Of a stretch of DNA of 52,011 nucleotides, positions 25,906 to 34,222 are shown one piece after another. The position numbers and the translations under genes were made by a program. The stretch is from Alphaproteobacteria bacterium (lineage in GTDB: Bacteria > Pseudomonadota > Alphaproteobacteria > Rhizobiales > Rhizobiaceae), in contig JAHJUC010000574.1 in the NCBI GenBank assembly GCA_018829385.1, positions 1 through 52,011 of the forward strand. The letters are read 5' to 3'. A model generated the notes under the pieces. It was not told the origin of the DNA, did not search any database, and was given only the letters and a program-made list of their open reading frames with translations. Positions within the stretch are counted from its first letter, which is position 1. Each line of letters begins with the position of its first letter.

Positions 25906-27588
25906 TCAACCGAGAATGACACGCGCCGGGTCGAACCCGCGCAGCAGCGCAATTTCCTCGGGTATGGGGGGGGCGTGTCGGATCAGGTCGGGGCGGTAAC
26001 GCAGCTTGCCCCCGGTGGCGGCATCAATGGCTGCGCGCGCCTCGGCCTCTGCATCGGGCGTGGCCATGATGCCCGCAACCTCGAGCCTGCCGTCCTCGCC
26101 CCGTTCCAGCCAGCCAAGATCGGTCGCAACCCCGGCCAGGGTGCGGATCGGCGACGTGGTAAAGGGTAGCCGATCAACATAGCGGCCGGGTTTCAGCGGC
26201 ATGACGATCATGACCTCGGACGCCCCTCCGGCAAGGTCGTTCGCCCCGCCCGAGCCGACGATCAGTCGGCCATCACCTGTGCGGGACGAGTTGATGAAGC
26301 CCCTGCTGTCGATCTGCCCGGCCGCGAGCAACGACAGGCAGCGCTTGGCCCGCGGCCCAGCCAGGACGCCGAGCGTCTTCAGAAACGAGGCATGAAAACG
26401 CGACGATGCCGCGTTCGGACGGTTGAACAGATAGGGATCGCCGGTCACGGGGCGAAAGCCGACCATGCCGGTCTCGGCGATCAGCGCGACGTCGAGGCCG
26501 CGTTCCCGGCAGAGGCGCTCGGCGCCCCAGGCGGCCAGATGTGACAGGCCGATGCCGGCGAAGAAGCTTTCCGCACGGCCGTCGACGGCACGGGCCTCGG
26601 CCATGCGCATTGCCAGAACCGCAGCGCGTTCTTCGGCCGAGGCGGGCGCATCGGCATCGCGCGGCGTGGCCGAGACCGGCAAGATAGCGGCTTCTCGTAG
26701 GTTTTCCAGCCGCTCTGCTCCCAGTCGGGACAGATAGGACGCATGATCACTATCGAAGACCCAGTCTTCGATCCAGCCGCGCAGCGCCTCAGGATCGCGC
26801 GACAGTTTCCGAAGGTTCTGGCGGAAATCATAGTCCTCTGCATAGGACGGGACTCCCTCCTCTTCGGTCCAGACAAACTGGCCCTGTGGATGCGCACCGA
26901 AGGGTGCCTCGACCACGGCGGCGACGAGGTGGCCTGGAATGCCCTGCCGGGGACCAAGCGCGCGCAACTGGTCCGGGCTGACCACGCGCTCGGCGGTGAC
27001 GATCACCTTGCGCGCAGCAAAGGCGGCCCAGCTTTCCTCGGCATCGGGGCCGTGGATTACGGCGTTGCCCCCGGTATCGGCAATCGGGGCATGCAGGAAC
27101 GCCACGTCCGGCACCAGTGCGGGAATGACGGCCTGTTCGTTGCCACCAAATGGGTCCCTGACGAAGGCCCGCCCCTCGGGCCGCCAGAGATCGGACCCCG
27201 CCAGACTGTTGACCGGCACGAAGGGCCAGCCCATGGCCCCGGCCATCAACCGGAGCGTCATCGTCAGGTTGGTCCAATCCGGATCGCTCTCGGGGTGGGC
27301 GGAATAGGCGTCTTGCAGCACGCGCGAGGGGGACGGTGCCGGATACGTATTGCCGGCGAACGCGCTTTCCAGCTTTGCGACCACGCCGGCAGAGACCAGA
27401 ACAGACGCATATTCCAGAAGTCCCGTCGCCACGAGTGTCAACGATCTGGTGTCGCGGAACTGGCGCGCGACCTCGTAGACCGCGGCATGGCTGCGGTTGT
27501 GAGTGAACCCGAAGCAGAGCGTGTCGCCCGCGCACACATGCGCCGAGATTGCGTCTTTCAGGGTCGTGGTCTTGTCCTGCCGTGCCAT
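25906..27588 (-). CDS. fused class I CoA transferase-like protein (A+B domains)
   Basis: A 560-residue protein with two CoA-transferase domains. Residues about 1-290 are alpha-like (AGDTLCFGFTHNRSHAAVYEVAR, GNTYPAPSPSR, DPFGGNEQAVIPALVPDVAFLHA, cited in parts). Residues about 330-560 are beta-like, with IAETGMVGFRPVTGD holding the likely Glu, and GGANDLAGGASEVMIVM. Known two-subunit relatives include glutaconate/3-oxoacid CoA transferases and the steroid ring hydrolase IpdAB, which is a CoA-transferase fold that cleaves a C-C bond. A fused form next to a BadH/BadI-type pair could activate the acid by CoA transfer or take part in ring cleavage. It starts 15 nt after the BadH-like gene. Confidence 0.75.
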   Translation of the reverse strand: MARQDKTTTLKDAISAHVCAGDTLCFGFTHNRSHAAVYEVARQFRDTRSLTLVATGLLEYASVLVSAGVVAKLESAFAGNTYPAPSPSRVLQDAYSAHPESDPDWTNLTMTLRLMAGAMGWPFVPVNSLAGSDLWRPEGRAFVRDPFGGNEQAVIPALVPDVAFLHAPIADTGGNAVIHGPDAEESWAAFAARKVIVTAERVVSPDQLRALGPRQGIPGHLVAAVVEAPFGAHPQGQFVWTEEEGVPSYAEDYDFRQNLRKLSRDPEALRGWIEDWVFDSDHASYLSRLGAERLENLREAAILPVSATPRDADAPASAEERAAVLAMRMAEARAVDGRAESFFAGIGLSHLAAWGAERLCRERGLDVALIAETGMVGFRPVTGDPYLFNRPNAASSRFHASFLKTLGVLAGPRAKRCLSLLAAGQIDSRGFINSSRTGDGRLIVGSGGANDLAGGASEVMIVMPLKPGRYVDRLPFTTSPIRTLAGVATDLGWLERGEDGRLEVAGIMATPDAEAEARAAIDAATGGKLRYRPDLIRHAPPIPEEIALLRGFDPARVILG

Positions 27589-27603
27589 GCTGCGAGCCCC
27601 GCC

Positions 27604-28338
27604 TTAATCGACCATGGTCAGGCCGCCGGAAACCGACAACACCTGCCCGGTGACAAAGCTTGAACGATCCGAGGCGAAGAAGAGAACGCCGTCGGCGACT
27701 TCGGACGGCTTGGCCACCCGCTTCATCGGGATCGCGTTCTTCAGCGCCTCCTGCATCTTTTCGCTGTGCGACGCGAACAGCGGCGTGTCGGTCGGGCCGG
27801 GGCAGATGCAGTTCACGCGGATGTTCTTGCGGGTCATTTCGCGCGCAAGGCTTTTGGTGAAGGCGATGATGCCGCCTTTGGCGCCCGCATAGACCGTCTC
27901 GCCGAACGAACCGACGCGACCGGCATCCGACGACACGTTCACGATCCGGCCCGAGCCGCTTTCGATCAGCAGCGGCAGCAGCGCGCGTGTAAGTTGAACC
28001 GGACCCATGAAGTTGATCGCCATGATCTTGGCCCAGTACTCAGGCGTGTTGTCCATGAACGGCTGGATGATGTCCCAGCCGACGGCGTTCACGAGGATGT
28101 CGAGGCGGCCGAATTCCTGTTCGATGCGCCCCGCGAGCGATTCGCAATCCTCGCGCGAGGTCACGTCGAGCTTCATGAAATGCGCATTCGCCAGCGCCTT
28201 GGCGGCCGCCTCACCCCCGGCTTCGTTGATGTCCGTCAGGATGACCGTGCCGCCGGCCTCGACGAAAGCGGCCGCGCAGGCATTGCCGATGCCCGATGCG
28301 GCGCCCGTGACGAGGATGGTCTTGCCCTTGAAGTTCAT
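27604..28338 (-). CDS. badH: BadH-like 2-hydroxycyclohexanecarboxyl-CoA dehydrogenase
   Basis: A 244-residue SDR with TGAASGIGNA (residues 11-20), NAVGWDIIQPF, Ser137, Tyr150 and Lys154 in SSDAGRVGSFGETVYAGAK, and the C-terminus TGQVLSVSGGLTM. The combination GWDI-PF, SDAGRVGS-GE-VY and CPGPTDTPL matches my memory of Rhodopseudomonas BadH closely. The predicted reaction is NAD-dependent oxidation of 2-hydroxycyclohexanecarboxyl-CoA to the 2-keto ester, the substrate of BadI. It lies between a crotonase and the CoA-transferase/BadI-like genes, in biochemical order. ATG 28338 gives normal length. A related cyclic hydroxyacyl-CoA is the alternative substrate. Confidence 0.7.
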   Translation of the reverse strand: MNFKGKTILVTGAASGIGNACAAAFVEAGGTVILTDINEAGGEAAAKALANAHFMKLDVTSREDCESLAGRIEQEFGRLDILVNAVGWDIIQPFMDNTPEYWAKIMAINFMGPVQLTRALLPLLIESGSGRIVNVSSDAGRVGSFGETVYAGAKGGIIAFTKSLAREMTRKNIRVNCICPGPTDTPLFASHSEKMQEALKNAIPMKRVAKPSEVADGVLFFASDRSSFVTGQVLSVSGGLTMVD

Positions 28339-28366
28339 GGATATCTCCGTTGTTGGGTCGCGAGCC

Positions 28367-29125
28367 TCAGCCCGCCTTGCGTTGAAAGAACCCGCGCACG
28401 CGGTCGCGCGCTTCCTCGGTGGGAATGAGCAGTTGCGGTGCGTCAAGTTCACGTGCAAAGCCGTCGCGCGTCGGGTTGCCACAGGCCGCGATGCAGTCCT
28501 TCGACAGCAGGAGCGCCTGCCGCGAGAGACCCGCGATCCGCCCGGTGATCGTCGCGATTTCACCGTCGAGCGCCTCTGGCGCACAGCTCCACTGGACGAT
28601 GCCCAGGCGCGCGGCCTCGGCCCCGTCCACGATCTCGCAGCCAAGGATGATGCGTACCGAAACCCCCGGTCCGCAGATCCGGGTAAGGCGCTGCGTCCCA
28701 CCCGCCCCGGGGATCATGCCGACGCGCGCCTCGGGAAGGCCCAGCTTGGCCCGGGTCGTCGCGAGGCGCAGATCGCAAGCCAGCGCCATTTCAAGCCCAC
28801 CCCCCAGCGCGGGGCCGTCGATCGCCGCGAGGGTGATGGCGGGGAAGGCCTCCAGCCGGTCAAAGATCGCGTGCAGCGACTTGACATAGGCGGTCATCGC
28901 CTCGACTCCGTCCGGGGCGTCGAAATATCCGGCGATCTGCGCGAGGTCCGCACCGGCGCAGAAGCACTTCTGGTCCGAACGGATCACGAGAACGGTAACG
29001 GCATCGGCCTCGGCCCGGTCCAGCGCCTCGCGGAAGGCCGCCACGAACGCGGCGTCGATCGCGTTCACCGGCGGTCGCGACAGCGTAAGCGTCGCAACGC
29101 CATCAACAGCGGAATAGCGGATCAT
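28367..29125 (-). CDS. enoyl-CoA hydratase (candidate BadK role)
   Basis: A 252-residue crotonase with CFCAGADLAQIAG and the hydratase pair complete: Glu in GPALGGGLEMALACDLRLA and Glu in [20 protein letters not shown]. True hydratase activity is therefore likely. In this operon it would add water to a cyclic or linear 2-enoyl-CoA ahead of the BadH-like dehydrogenase (28-nt gap). Overall similarity to R. palustris BadK did not strike me as specific, so the ring substrate rests on context. ATG 29125 is 2 nt from the end of the ligase gene. Confidence 0.82.
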   Translation of the reverse strand: MIRYSAVDGVATLTLSRPPVNAIDAAFVAAFREALDRAEADAVTVLVIRSDQKCFCAGADLAQIAGYFDAPDGVEAMTAYVKSLHAIFDRLEAFPAITLAAIDGPALGGGLEMALACDLRLATTRAKLGLPEARVGMIPGAGGTQRLTRICGPGVSVRIILGCEIVDGAEAARLGIVQWSCAPEALDGEIATITGRIAGLSRQALLLSKDCIAACGNPTRDGFARELDAPQLLIPTEEARDRVRGFFQRKAG

Positions 29126-29127
29126 GA

Positions 29128-30744
29128 CTACGTCCTTTCGTCTTGCTCCACCAGCCGCTGGCGGATGATGAATTTCTGGATTTTTCCCGACGGGTTCATC
29201 GGCAGTTCGGGCCAGATCTCCAGCCGCTCGGGAAGCTTGAACTTCGCCACGCCCTTGGCGACCAGGTAATCGGCCAGCTCGGCAAGAGTGACGCTTGCGC
29301 CGGGCCGGGTCACGACCACGGCGCACCCCGTCTCGCCCAGTCGGGGATGCGGAATTCCGACAACTGCGGCCTGGCGAATGGCCGGATGCGCGACGAGGTA
29401 ATCCTCGACTTCGCGGACCGAGATGTTCTGGCCGCCGCGTACGATGATTTCCTTGAGCCGCCCGGTGATGCGAAGCGAGCCATCCGGCAGAAGACGCGCC
29501 AGATCGCCGGAATGAACCCAGCCATCGGCATCCAGCGCGCGGGCCGTCAGTGCGGGTTCGCCCAGATAGCCGATGAACGTGTTGGGACCGCGCGACCATT
29601 CCTCGCCGACCTCACCCACGGGACAGTCGCGCCCGTCGTCGCCCACGATGCGAACCTCGATGCCGGGGAAGGGGCGCCCATCCGTCGTCCAGGCGTTTTC
29701 GACCGGATCGTCCGGGAATACCATCGTATGGGGGGGGCTTTCCGTAGCGCCATAGATCGAAAGGACTCTGAAGCCTGCATCGGTCGCGACACGGGCCAGG
29801 GCCTCGGGGATTGGCGCGCCGCCGCAAAGAAAGTAGCGAAACGCCGACAGAGCGATAGCATCCTGGCGAACCGCATCCGCGATATCGGCGAGGAACGGCG
29901 TTGCCCCCATCGTCCATGTGGCACCGTGATCCGCCATCTGGCGGGCCGCAACACCACCCTTGAAGACGTCGAGGAGCGAAAGCGTGCCGCCTGTGATCAG
30001 CGTCATGACGACACCGTGCATGAAGCCGGTCGTGTGCGAGATCGGCGATGCCATGAAGGCGACATCGTCCGGACCGGCGTCGAGCGCCGAGGCCAGGGAA
30101 CGCTCGCCGAAAAGAATCGTGTTGTGGGTATGGACAGCGCCCTTGGCGCGCGACTCGGTGCCAGAGGTGAACAACACCGCAGCGGGTGCGTCGGCATCAC
30201 CCTGAGCGTCCGGGACCGGCGATGACGCCAGCGCCGCCTTCCAGCCGATCGTGCCGGGCGCGGGGGCGTTTCCCAGCATCAGGACGGCGCGCCCCCGCAT
30301 CTGCTCTGTCGGCATTTCGGCCAGGACAGCGCGGAAGTCGGTACTGCGGAAGCAGTCTGTCAGGATCAGCGCGCGGCTGTCGCAGGTTGCGATCGCGTGG
30401 ATCAGATCGGCACGGCCATATGTCACGGGCACGGGGTTCACGACAGCGCCGAGCCGAAGCACGGCGAGAAAGACCATGACTGTCTGACACCAGTTCGGAA
30501 GGCAGACGGTCACGACGTCGCCCGGTTCGACACCCTGGACCGCGAGCGCACCCGCGAGACGCGCGGACTGCTCGGCAAGATCGCCGTAGCGCAGGGCCGC
30601 ACCCGATGCGTCCCGGACCGCGATCTTCTCCGGGTGGCGCGCCGCGGCGGCCAGGATCAGACCGGGGATCGTCTCGTCACGCCAGTCGCCGGGGGCACGA
30701 TAAAGCGCGGCACGGGTGGGATCGGGTGTGGGGAAGTCGATCAT
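29128..30744 (-). CDS. AMP-forming acyl-CoA ligase (cyclohexanecarboxylate/benzoate-ligase-like size)
   Basis: A 538-residue ANL ligase. The P-loop is AVLFTSGTESRAKGAVHTHN (AMP-binding), A5 is YGATESPPHTMV, the hinge is GDLARLLPDGSLRITGRLKEIIVRGG, and the catalytic Lys is in NPSGKIQKFI. Size and motifs fit short/medium-chain or cyclic acid CoA ligases of the AliA type rather than long-chain synthetases. It starts with ATG overlapping the TGA of the SDR before it and ends 2 nt before the crotonase gene. It would activate the acid brought in by the cluster II ABC transporter. Confidence 0.85.
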   Translation of the reverse strand: MIDFPTPDPTRAALYRAPGDWRDETIPGLILAAAARHPEKIAVRDASGAALRYGDLAEQSARLAGALAVQGVEPGDVVTVCLPNWCQTVMVFLAVLRLGAVVNPVPVTYGRADLIHAIATCDSRALILTDCFRSTDFRAVLAEMPTEQMRGRAVLMLGNAPAPGTIGWKAALASSPVPDAQGDADAPAAVLFTSGTESRAKGAVHTHNTILFGERSLASALDAGPDDVAFMASPISHTTGFMHGVVMTLITGGTLSLLDVFKGGVAARQMADHGATWTMGATPFLADIADAVRQDAIALSAFRYFLCGGAPIPEALARVATDAGFRVLSIYGATESPPHTMVFPDDPVENAWTTDGRPFPGIEVRIVGDDGRDCPVGEVGEEWSRGPNTFIGYLGEPALTARALDADGWVHSGDLARLLPDGSLRITGRLKEIIVRGGQNISVREVEDYLVAHPAIRQAAVVGIPHPRLGETGCAVVVTRPGASVTLAELADYLVAKGVAKFKLPERLEIWPELPMNPSGKIQKFIIRQRLVEQDERT

Positions 30745-31523
30745 CTGATGTTCCCCGATTGCGGACGTCCGGCAATATGGGCATGGATCGAACCGATCAG
30801 CCCACCGTCGACGAGCACGTTCTGCCCGGTGATGTATCCGGCCTCGTGAGAGATCATGAACTCCACCAGCCCCGCGAGGTCGCGCGCAGGATCACCGATC
30901 CGACGCATCGGAACCAGTGCCTCCCGCGCTGCCTTCTTTTCGGGGTCGGCGTAGATCGGTGCGGTCATGGCCGACAGGAACAGCCCCGGCGACACGCAGT
31001 TGGCCCGCACGCCGGACTCGGCCCATTCCAGGGCCAGCGTCCGCACCATCATGATCAGCGCCGCTTTCGAGGCGCTGTAGGCACCCGTGCCCGGATAGGG
31101 TTCGATTCCCGACATCGAGGCGACAGCCAGAAAGCTGCCCTCTGACGCGAGAAGATGGGGGTGGGCGGCGCGCGCCAAAAGCCACGCGCCGCGCACATTG
31201 ACGTCAAAGACCCGGTCCCAATCGGCCTCGGCGCTGTCCGTCAACCGGCCGGCGATCGAGATGCCGGCGTTCGATATCACAGCGTCGAGACCGCCCAGGG
31301 CATCGTGCGCTTCCGCAACGATGCGCTGCGCCGTACCCGCCTCGCCAAGATCACCGCTCAATCCAACCGCCTCGGCACCCGCGGCGCGGGAGGCCGTGAC
31401 AACGTCGTCCAGCTCGGACGAGGGCCGCGATGCGCAGAGCGCAAGCGCGTTGCCTTTATGGGCGAGCCTGTCGGCGATGGCGCGACCGATGCCACGGCTG
31501 GATCCGGTGAGGAGGATACGCAT
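30741..31523 (-). CDS. short-chain dehydrogenase/reductase, cluster II (1)
   Basis: A 260-residue classical SDR: TGSSRGIGRAIADRL, SNAGISIAG, Ser in VASMSGIEPYPGTGAYSASKAA with Tyr and Lys of YSASK, and a C-terminus GQNVLVDGGLIG. GAGGAGG precedes ATG 31523; further upstream codons read into the end of the binding-protein gene. It lies between the transporter and the ligase gene, coupled to the latter by a 4-nt overlap. It may oxidise an alcohol group on the substrate ring or act on a 3-hydroxyacyl-CoA; no specific function can be set. Confidence 0.8.
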   Translation of the reverse strand: MRILLTGSSRGIGRAIADRLAHKGNALALCASRPSSELDDVVTASRAAGAEAVGLSGDLGEAGTAQRIVAEAHDALGGLDAVISNAGISIAGRLTDSAEADWDRVFDVNVRGAWLLARAAHPHLLASEGSFLAVASMSGIEPYPGTGAYSASKAALIMMVRTLALEWAESGVRANCVSPGLFLSAMTAPIYADPEKKAAREALVPMRRIGDPARDLAGLVEFMISHEAGYITGQNVLVDGGLIGSIHAHIAGRPQSGNIR

Positions 31524-31539
31524 GGGAACGAGGGCCTTC

Positions 31540-32733
31540 TTAGAGCTTACAGGCCGGGTCGGCCGCGGGCACCGCGACGTCGGGACCGTAGGACTGCACC
31601 ACCTCGATGGCAGCACCGCCGTCCTTCGCAACCGCAAGACCGAGATAGTTGGGCAAGAGCAGTTGGTGATCCTCGGCGCGCATCGTTACCTTGCCAAAGA
31701 CGGAGTCGATGGTGAGGCCCGGAAGGGCCGCCGCGATATCACTCGGCGCAACGCTGCCTGCTTGTTCGACCGCGCCGAAAATCGTTTGAATACCAGCGTA
31801 GGTCTCACCCTCGTAGTTGGAGGGCGGGGCGCCGTACTTGGCGGTCCATGCCTCGACGAAGGCCTTGTTCTCGGGTGTGTCGATGGTGGCCGTGTAGTTT
31901 ACGTTGCCCCAAATACCGACGCCGTCTGCCCCGATTGTCGCGAGCGTCTGGTCCACGACGAAGTTGTGGCCAAACATCGTGACCCGGTCGGTCAGGCCAA
32001 ACTGCTTGGCCTGCTTGGCGAAGTTGATCGCATCGGCACCCGACAGCGCGACCCAGATTCCCTCCGCGCCGCTGTCGCGCAGTTGGGTGATGTAGGGCGC
32101 GAAGTCGGTGGTGCCGAGCGGGGGGAACACTTCGACCTTGATATTCTTGCCAAGCTCTGTCGCGACCTCGTTGAATGCCTCGGCCGAGCCGCGGCCCCAG
32201 ACATAGTCTGCGCCGATGATCGACCAGTCCGCCTCGGCCTGTTCGCTCAGCCAGGGCCGCACGATGGCAATATCCATTCCGTCCGAATGGTTGGCGCGAA
32301 ACATGCGGGGATGGCAGCTGTCGCCAGTGAGCTTGGGGCTCTTGTTCACGACCGAGACATACATCGCGTCCCACCGATCAAGCTGCGACGCAAGCGCCAG
32401 GCCCACCGCGGATGAGATCGGGCCGGTGAGGACGTTGTAGCCACTGAGAGCCAGCTTTTCTGCGGCGCGGCGCCCTGCGTCGGGGTTGCCTTCGGTGTCA
32501 CCGACCTTCATTTCGACCGGATGACCCGCGATGCCGCCCTTGGCATTGGCTTCTTCGACCGCGAATTCGATCGCACGCACGACCTGATCGCCGAGGATCG
32601 TGTAGGGGCCGGTACGCGAGGTAGGCACACCGATTTTCAGTACGTCCCCCTCGGCCATGGCACCGCCTGCAAGCGTGAGTGCCAGGGCGAACGCGATTCC
32701 GCTGGTCAATATTGTTCGTCTATTCTTCAACAT
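31540..32733 (-). CDS. periplasmic substrate-binding protein, HAAT/urea-amide type, with duplicated start module
   Basis: A 397-residue binding protein. The signal peptide is MLKNRRTILTSGIAFALAL followed by TLAGGAMA, with cleavage likely before EGDVLKIGV. VPTSRTGPYTILGDQVVRA and the GPISSAVGLALASQLDRW region fit the Peripla_BP_6 (LivK/FmdD/AmiC-like) fold. The gene start is unusual: a 33-bp tandem duplication copies the GGAGGAG site and the start codon, so translation may begin at ATG 32733 or, in frame 11 codons earlier, at ATG 32766. The longer form would put a charged KKSPKEEKT stretch before the signal peptide. It is the last gene of the transporter block. Confidence 0.88.
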   Translation of the reverse strand: MLKNRRTILTSGIAFALALTLAGGAMAEGDVLKIGVPTSRTGPYTILGDQVVRAIEFAVEEANAKGGIAGHPVEMKVGDTEGNPDAGRRAAEKLALSGYNVLTGPISSAVGLALASQLDRWDAMYVSVVNKSPKLTGDSCHPRMFRANHSDGMDIAIVRPWLSEQAEADWSIIGADYVWGRGSAEAFNEVATELGKNIKVEVFPPLGTTDFAPYITQLRDSGAEGIWVALSGADAINFAKQAKQFGLTDRVTMFGHNFVVDQTLATIGADGVGIWGNVNYTATIDTPENKAFVEAWTAKYGAPPSNYEGETYAGIQTIFGAVEQAGSVAPSDIAAALPGLTIDSVFGKVTMRAEDHQLLLPNYLGLAVAKDGGAAIEVVQSYGPDVAVPAADPACKL

Positions 32734-32788
32734 GGTTTTCTCCTCCTTCGGTGATTTCTTCAACATGGTTTTCTCCTCCTTCGGTGAT
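32723..32788 (-). repeat. 33-bp perfect tandem duplication covering RBS and start codon
   Basis: Bases 32723-32755 are repeated at 32756-32788. Each unit contains GAAGGAGGAG and ATG on the - strand. Because the unit is 33 bp, both start codons are in the same frame. It is probably a recent slippage event, and it may also raise initiation on this mRNA. Confidence 0.9.
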
Positions 32789-32822
32789 TGCCCTGGCTCG
32801 CCCTCCTCTTGACGAAACAAAG

Positions 32823-33524
32823 CTATTGCATGATGCGGGCCTGCAAGGTTTCCCGGTCCACATCCTTCATCAGCCCTGTTTCCGAGACGTGTCCCTTGGA
32901 CAGGACGTAAAACCGTTCCGCGAGGTCGAGCACGAGGCGCAGGTGCTGTTCAATGAGAAGGATCGCGACGCCGGTTTCGGTGAGATCCCGCAAGAGTTTT
33001 TCCAACTCGTCAACGATCACCGGGGCGAGGCCCTCGGAGGGTTCGTCTAGGATCAACAGGTCGGGGTTGGCCATCAGTGCCCGACCGATCGCGAGCATCT
33101 GCTGCTGCCCGCCTGAGAGGGCGGTCCCTGGCGAGCGGCGGCGTTCGGCCAGCATCGGGAAGAGGCCGTAAATCCGGTCAAGCGTCCATTCCCCCGGTCG
33201 CCGAAGCGACGCGCCGAGCTTGAGATTCTCCTCGATCGAGAGATTCGGCAGGATCATCCGTCCCTGAGGCACCACCGCGATGCCGTGCGTCGCGGCCGTG
33301 TGACCGGCGAGCTTCAGCAGGGATTCGCCGCGCATGTGTACCGAACCGCCGCGCATCGCGGCGATGCCCAGAAGGGTGTTGACGATGGTTGTCTTGCCGA
33401 CGCCGTTGCGGCCGACGACCGCGACGCGCTCCCCGGATTGGACCGAAAGATCCACGCCCTGCAGAATATGAGCCGATCCGTAGAAGGCGTTGACGCCCCT
33501 GAGCTCAAGAAGGGAGGTAGTCAT
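32823..33524 (-). CDS. ABC transporter ATP-binding protein, LivF type, cluster II
   Basis: This 233-residue ATPase carries Walker A GRNGVGKTT, signature LSGGQQQMLAIGRALM, Walker B LLILDEPSEGL and the H-loop region ILLIEQHLRLVLDLAERF. The length is the LivF norm. Its ATG overlaps the end of the LivG-type gene (4 nt). The gap to the binding-protein gene, about 57-90 nt, holds only the duplicated start module. Confidence 0.9.
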   Translation of the reverse strand: MTTSLLELRGVNAFYGSAHILQGVDLSVQSGERVAVVGRNGVGKTTIVNTLLGIAAMRGGSVHMRGESLLKLAGHTAATHGIAVVPQGRMILPNLSIEENLKLGASLRRPGEWTLDRIYGLFPMLAERRRSPGTALSGGQQQMLAIGRALMANPDLLILDEPSEGLAPVIVDELEKLLRDLTETGVAILLIEQHLRLVLDLAERFYVLSKGHVSETGLMKDVDRETLQARIMQ

Positions 33525-34222
33525 GCCGTGCTCCCGAAATAGGCCTCGATCACGACCGGATTGTTCCTGATATCGGCGGAGGTGCCCTGAACCAGGAAGC
33601 GGCCCGAGGCGAGCACGGTCAGCACCTTGCAGACGCGGAAGATCACATCCATGTCGTGCTCGACCAAAAGCACCGCGACGTTCCAGCGTTCGGCGATCTC
33701 TTCGAGATGGCCGGAAAGCACGGCGGATTCCTGCACGGAAAGGCCCGCAGCAGGTTCGTCGAGCAGCAGGACGCGCGGATCACCTACGAGTGCAAGCGCA
33801 AGGTCGACGAGGCGTTGCTGGCCATAACTGATCTCTTCGGCCTCGGTGTCGAGGACAGCCCCGAGGCCGAGCATTTCCACCAGTTCGCCCGTATTGCCTC
33901 CGCCCGTGCCATGGTTGGCCAACTCGATCTGGTCGCGCACCGTCAGGGCAGGAAAGATCGAGGTGCGCTGGAAGCTGCGCGAGATCCCTGCCCGGCGCAT
34001 CGCGGAAGGGCTGATCCCGGTGATCTCGCGATCCTCGAAAAATACACGGCCAAGCCCCGGCGTCCGGCCCGAGACGACATCGATGAAGGTGGACTTGCCC
34101 GCTCCATTTGGTCCGATCAACCCGTGCACCTGGCCGCTTTCTAGATTGAGGCTCACATCCTTCAACGCGACGACCCCGCCATAGGTCTTGCCGATGTTTT
34201 CGCAGCGGAAAAGAAAGCTCAT
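33521..34222 (-). CDS. ABC transporter ATP-binding protein, LivG type, cluster II
   Basis: A 233-residue ATPase: Walker A GPNGAGKST, signature ISYGQQRLVDLALAL (YGQQ, as in LivG), Walker B VLLLDEPAAGL, H-loop VLLVEHDMDVIFRVC. ATG 34222 overlaps the LivM-type stop by 4 nt; the much longer open frame upstream has no coding value. It works as a heterodimer with the LivF-type ATPase under the LivH/LivM-type permeases. Confidence 0.9.
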   Translation of the reverse strand: MSFLFRCENIGKTYGGVVALKDVSLNLESGQVHGLIGPNGAGKSTFIDVVSGRTPGLGRVFFEDREITGISPSAMRRAGISRSFQRTSIFPALTVRDQIELANHGTGGGNTGELVEMLGLGAVLDTEAEEISYGQQRLVDLALALVGDPRVLLLDEPAAGLSVQESAVLSGHLEEIAERWNVAVLLVEHDMDVIFRVCKVLTVLASGRFLVQGTSADIRNNPVVIEAYFGSTA

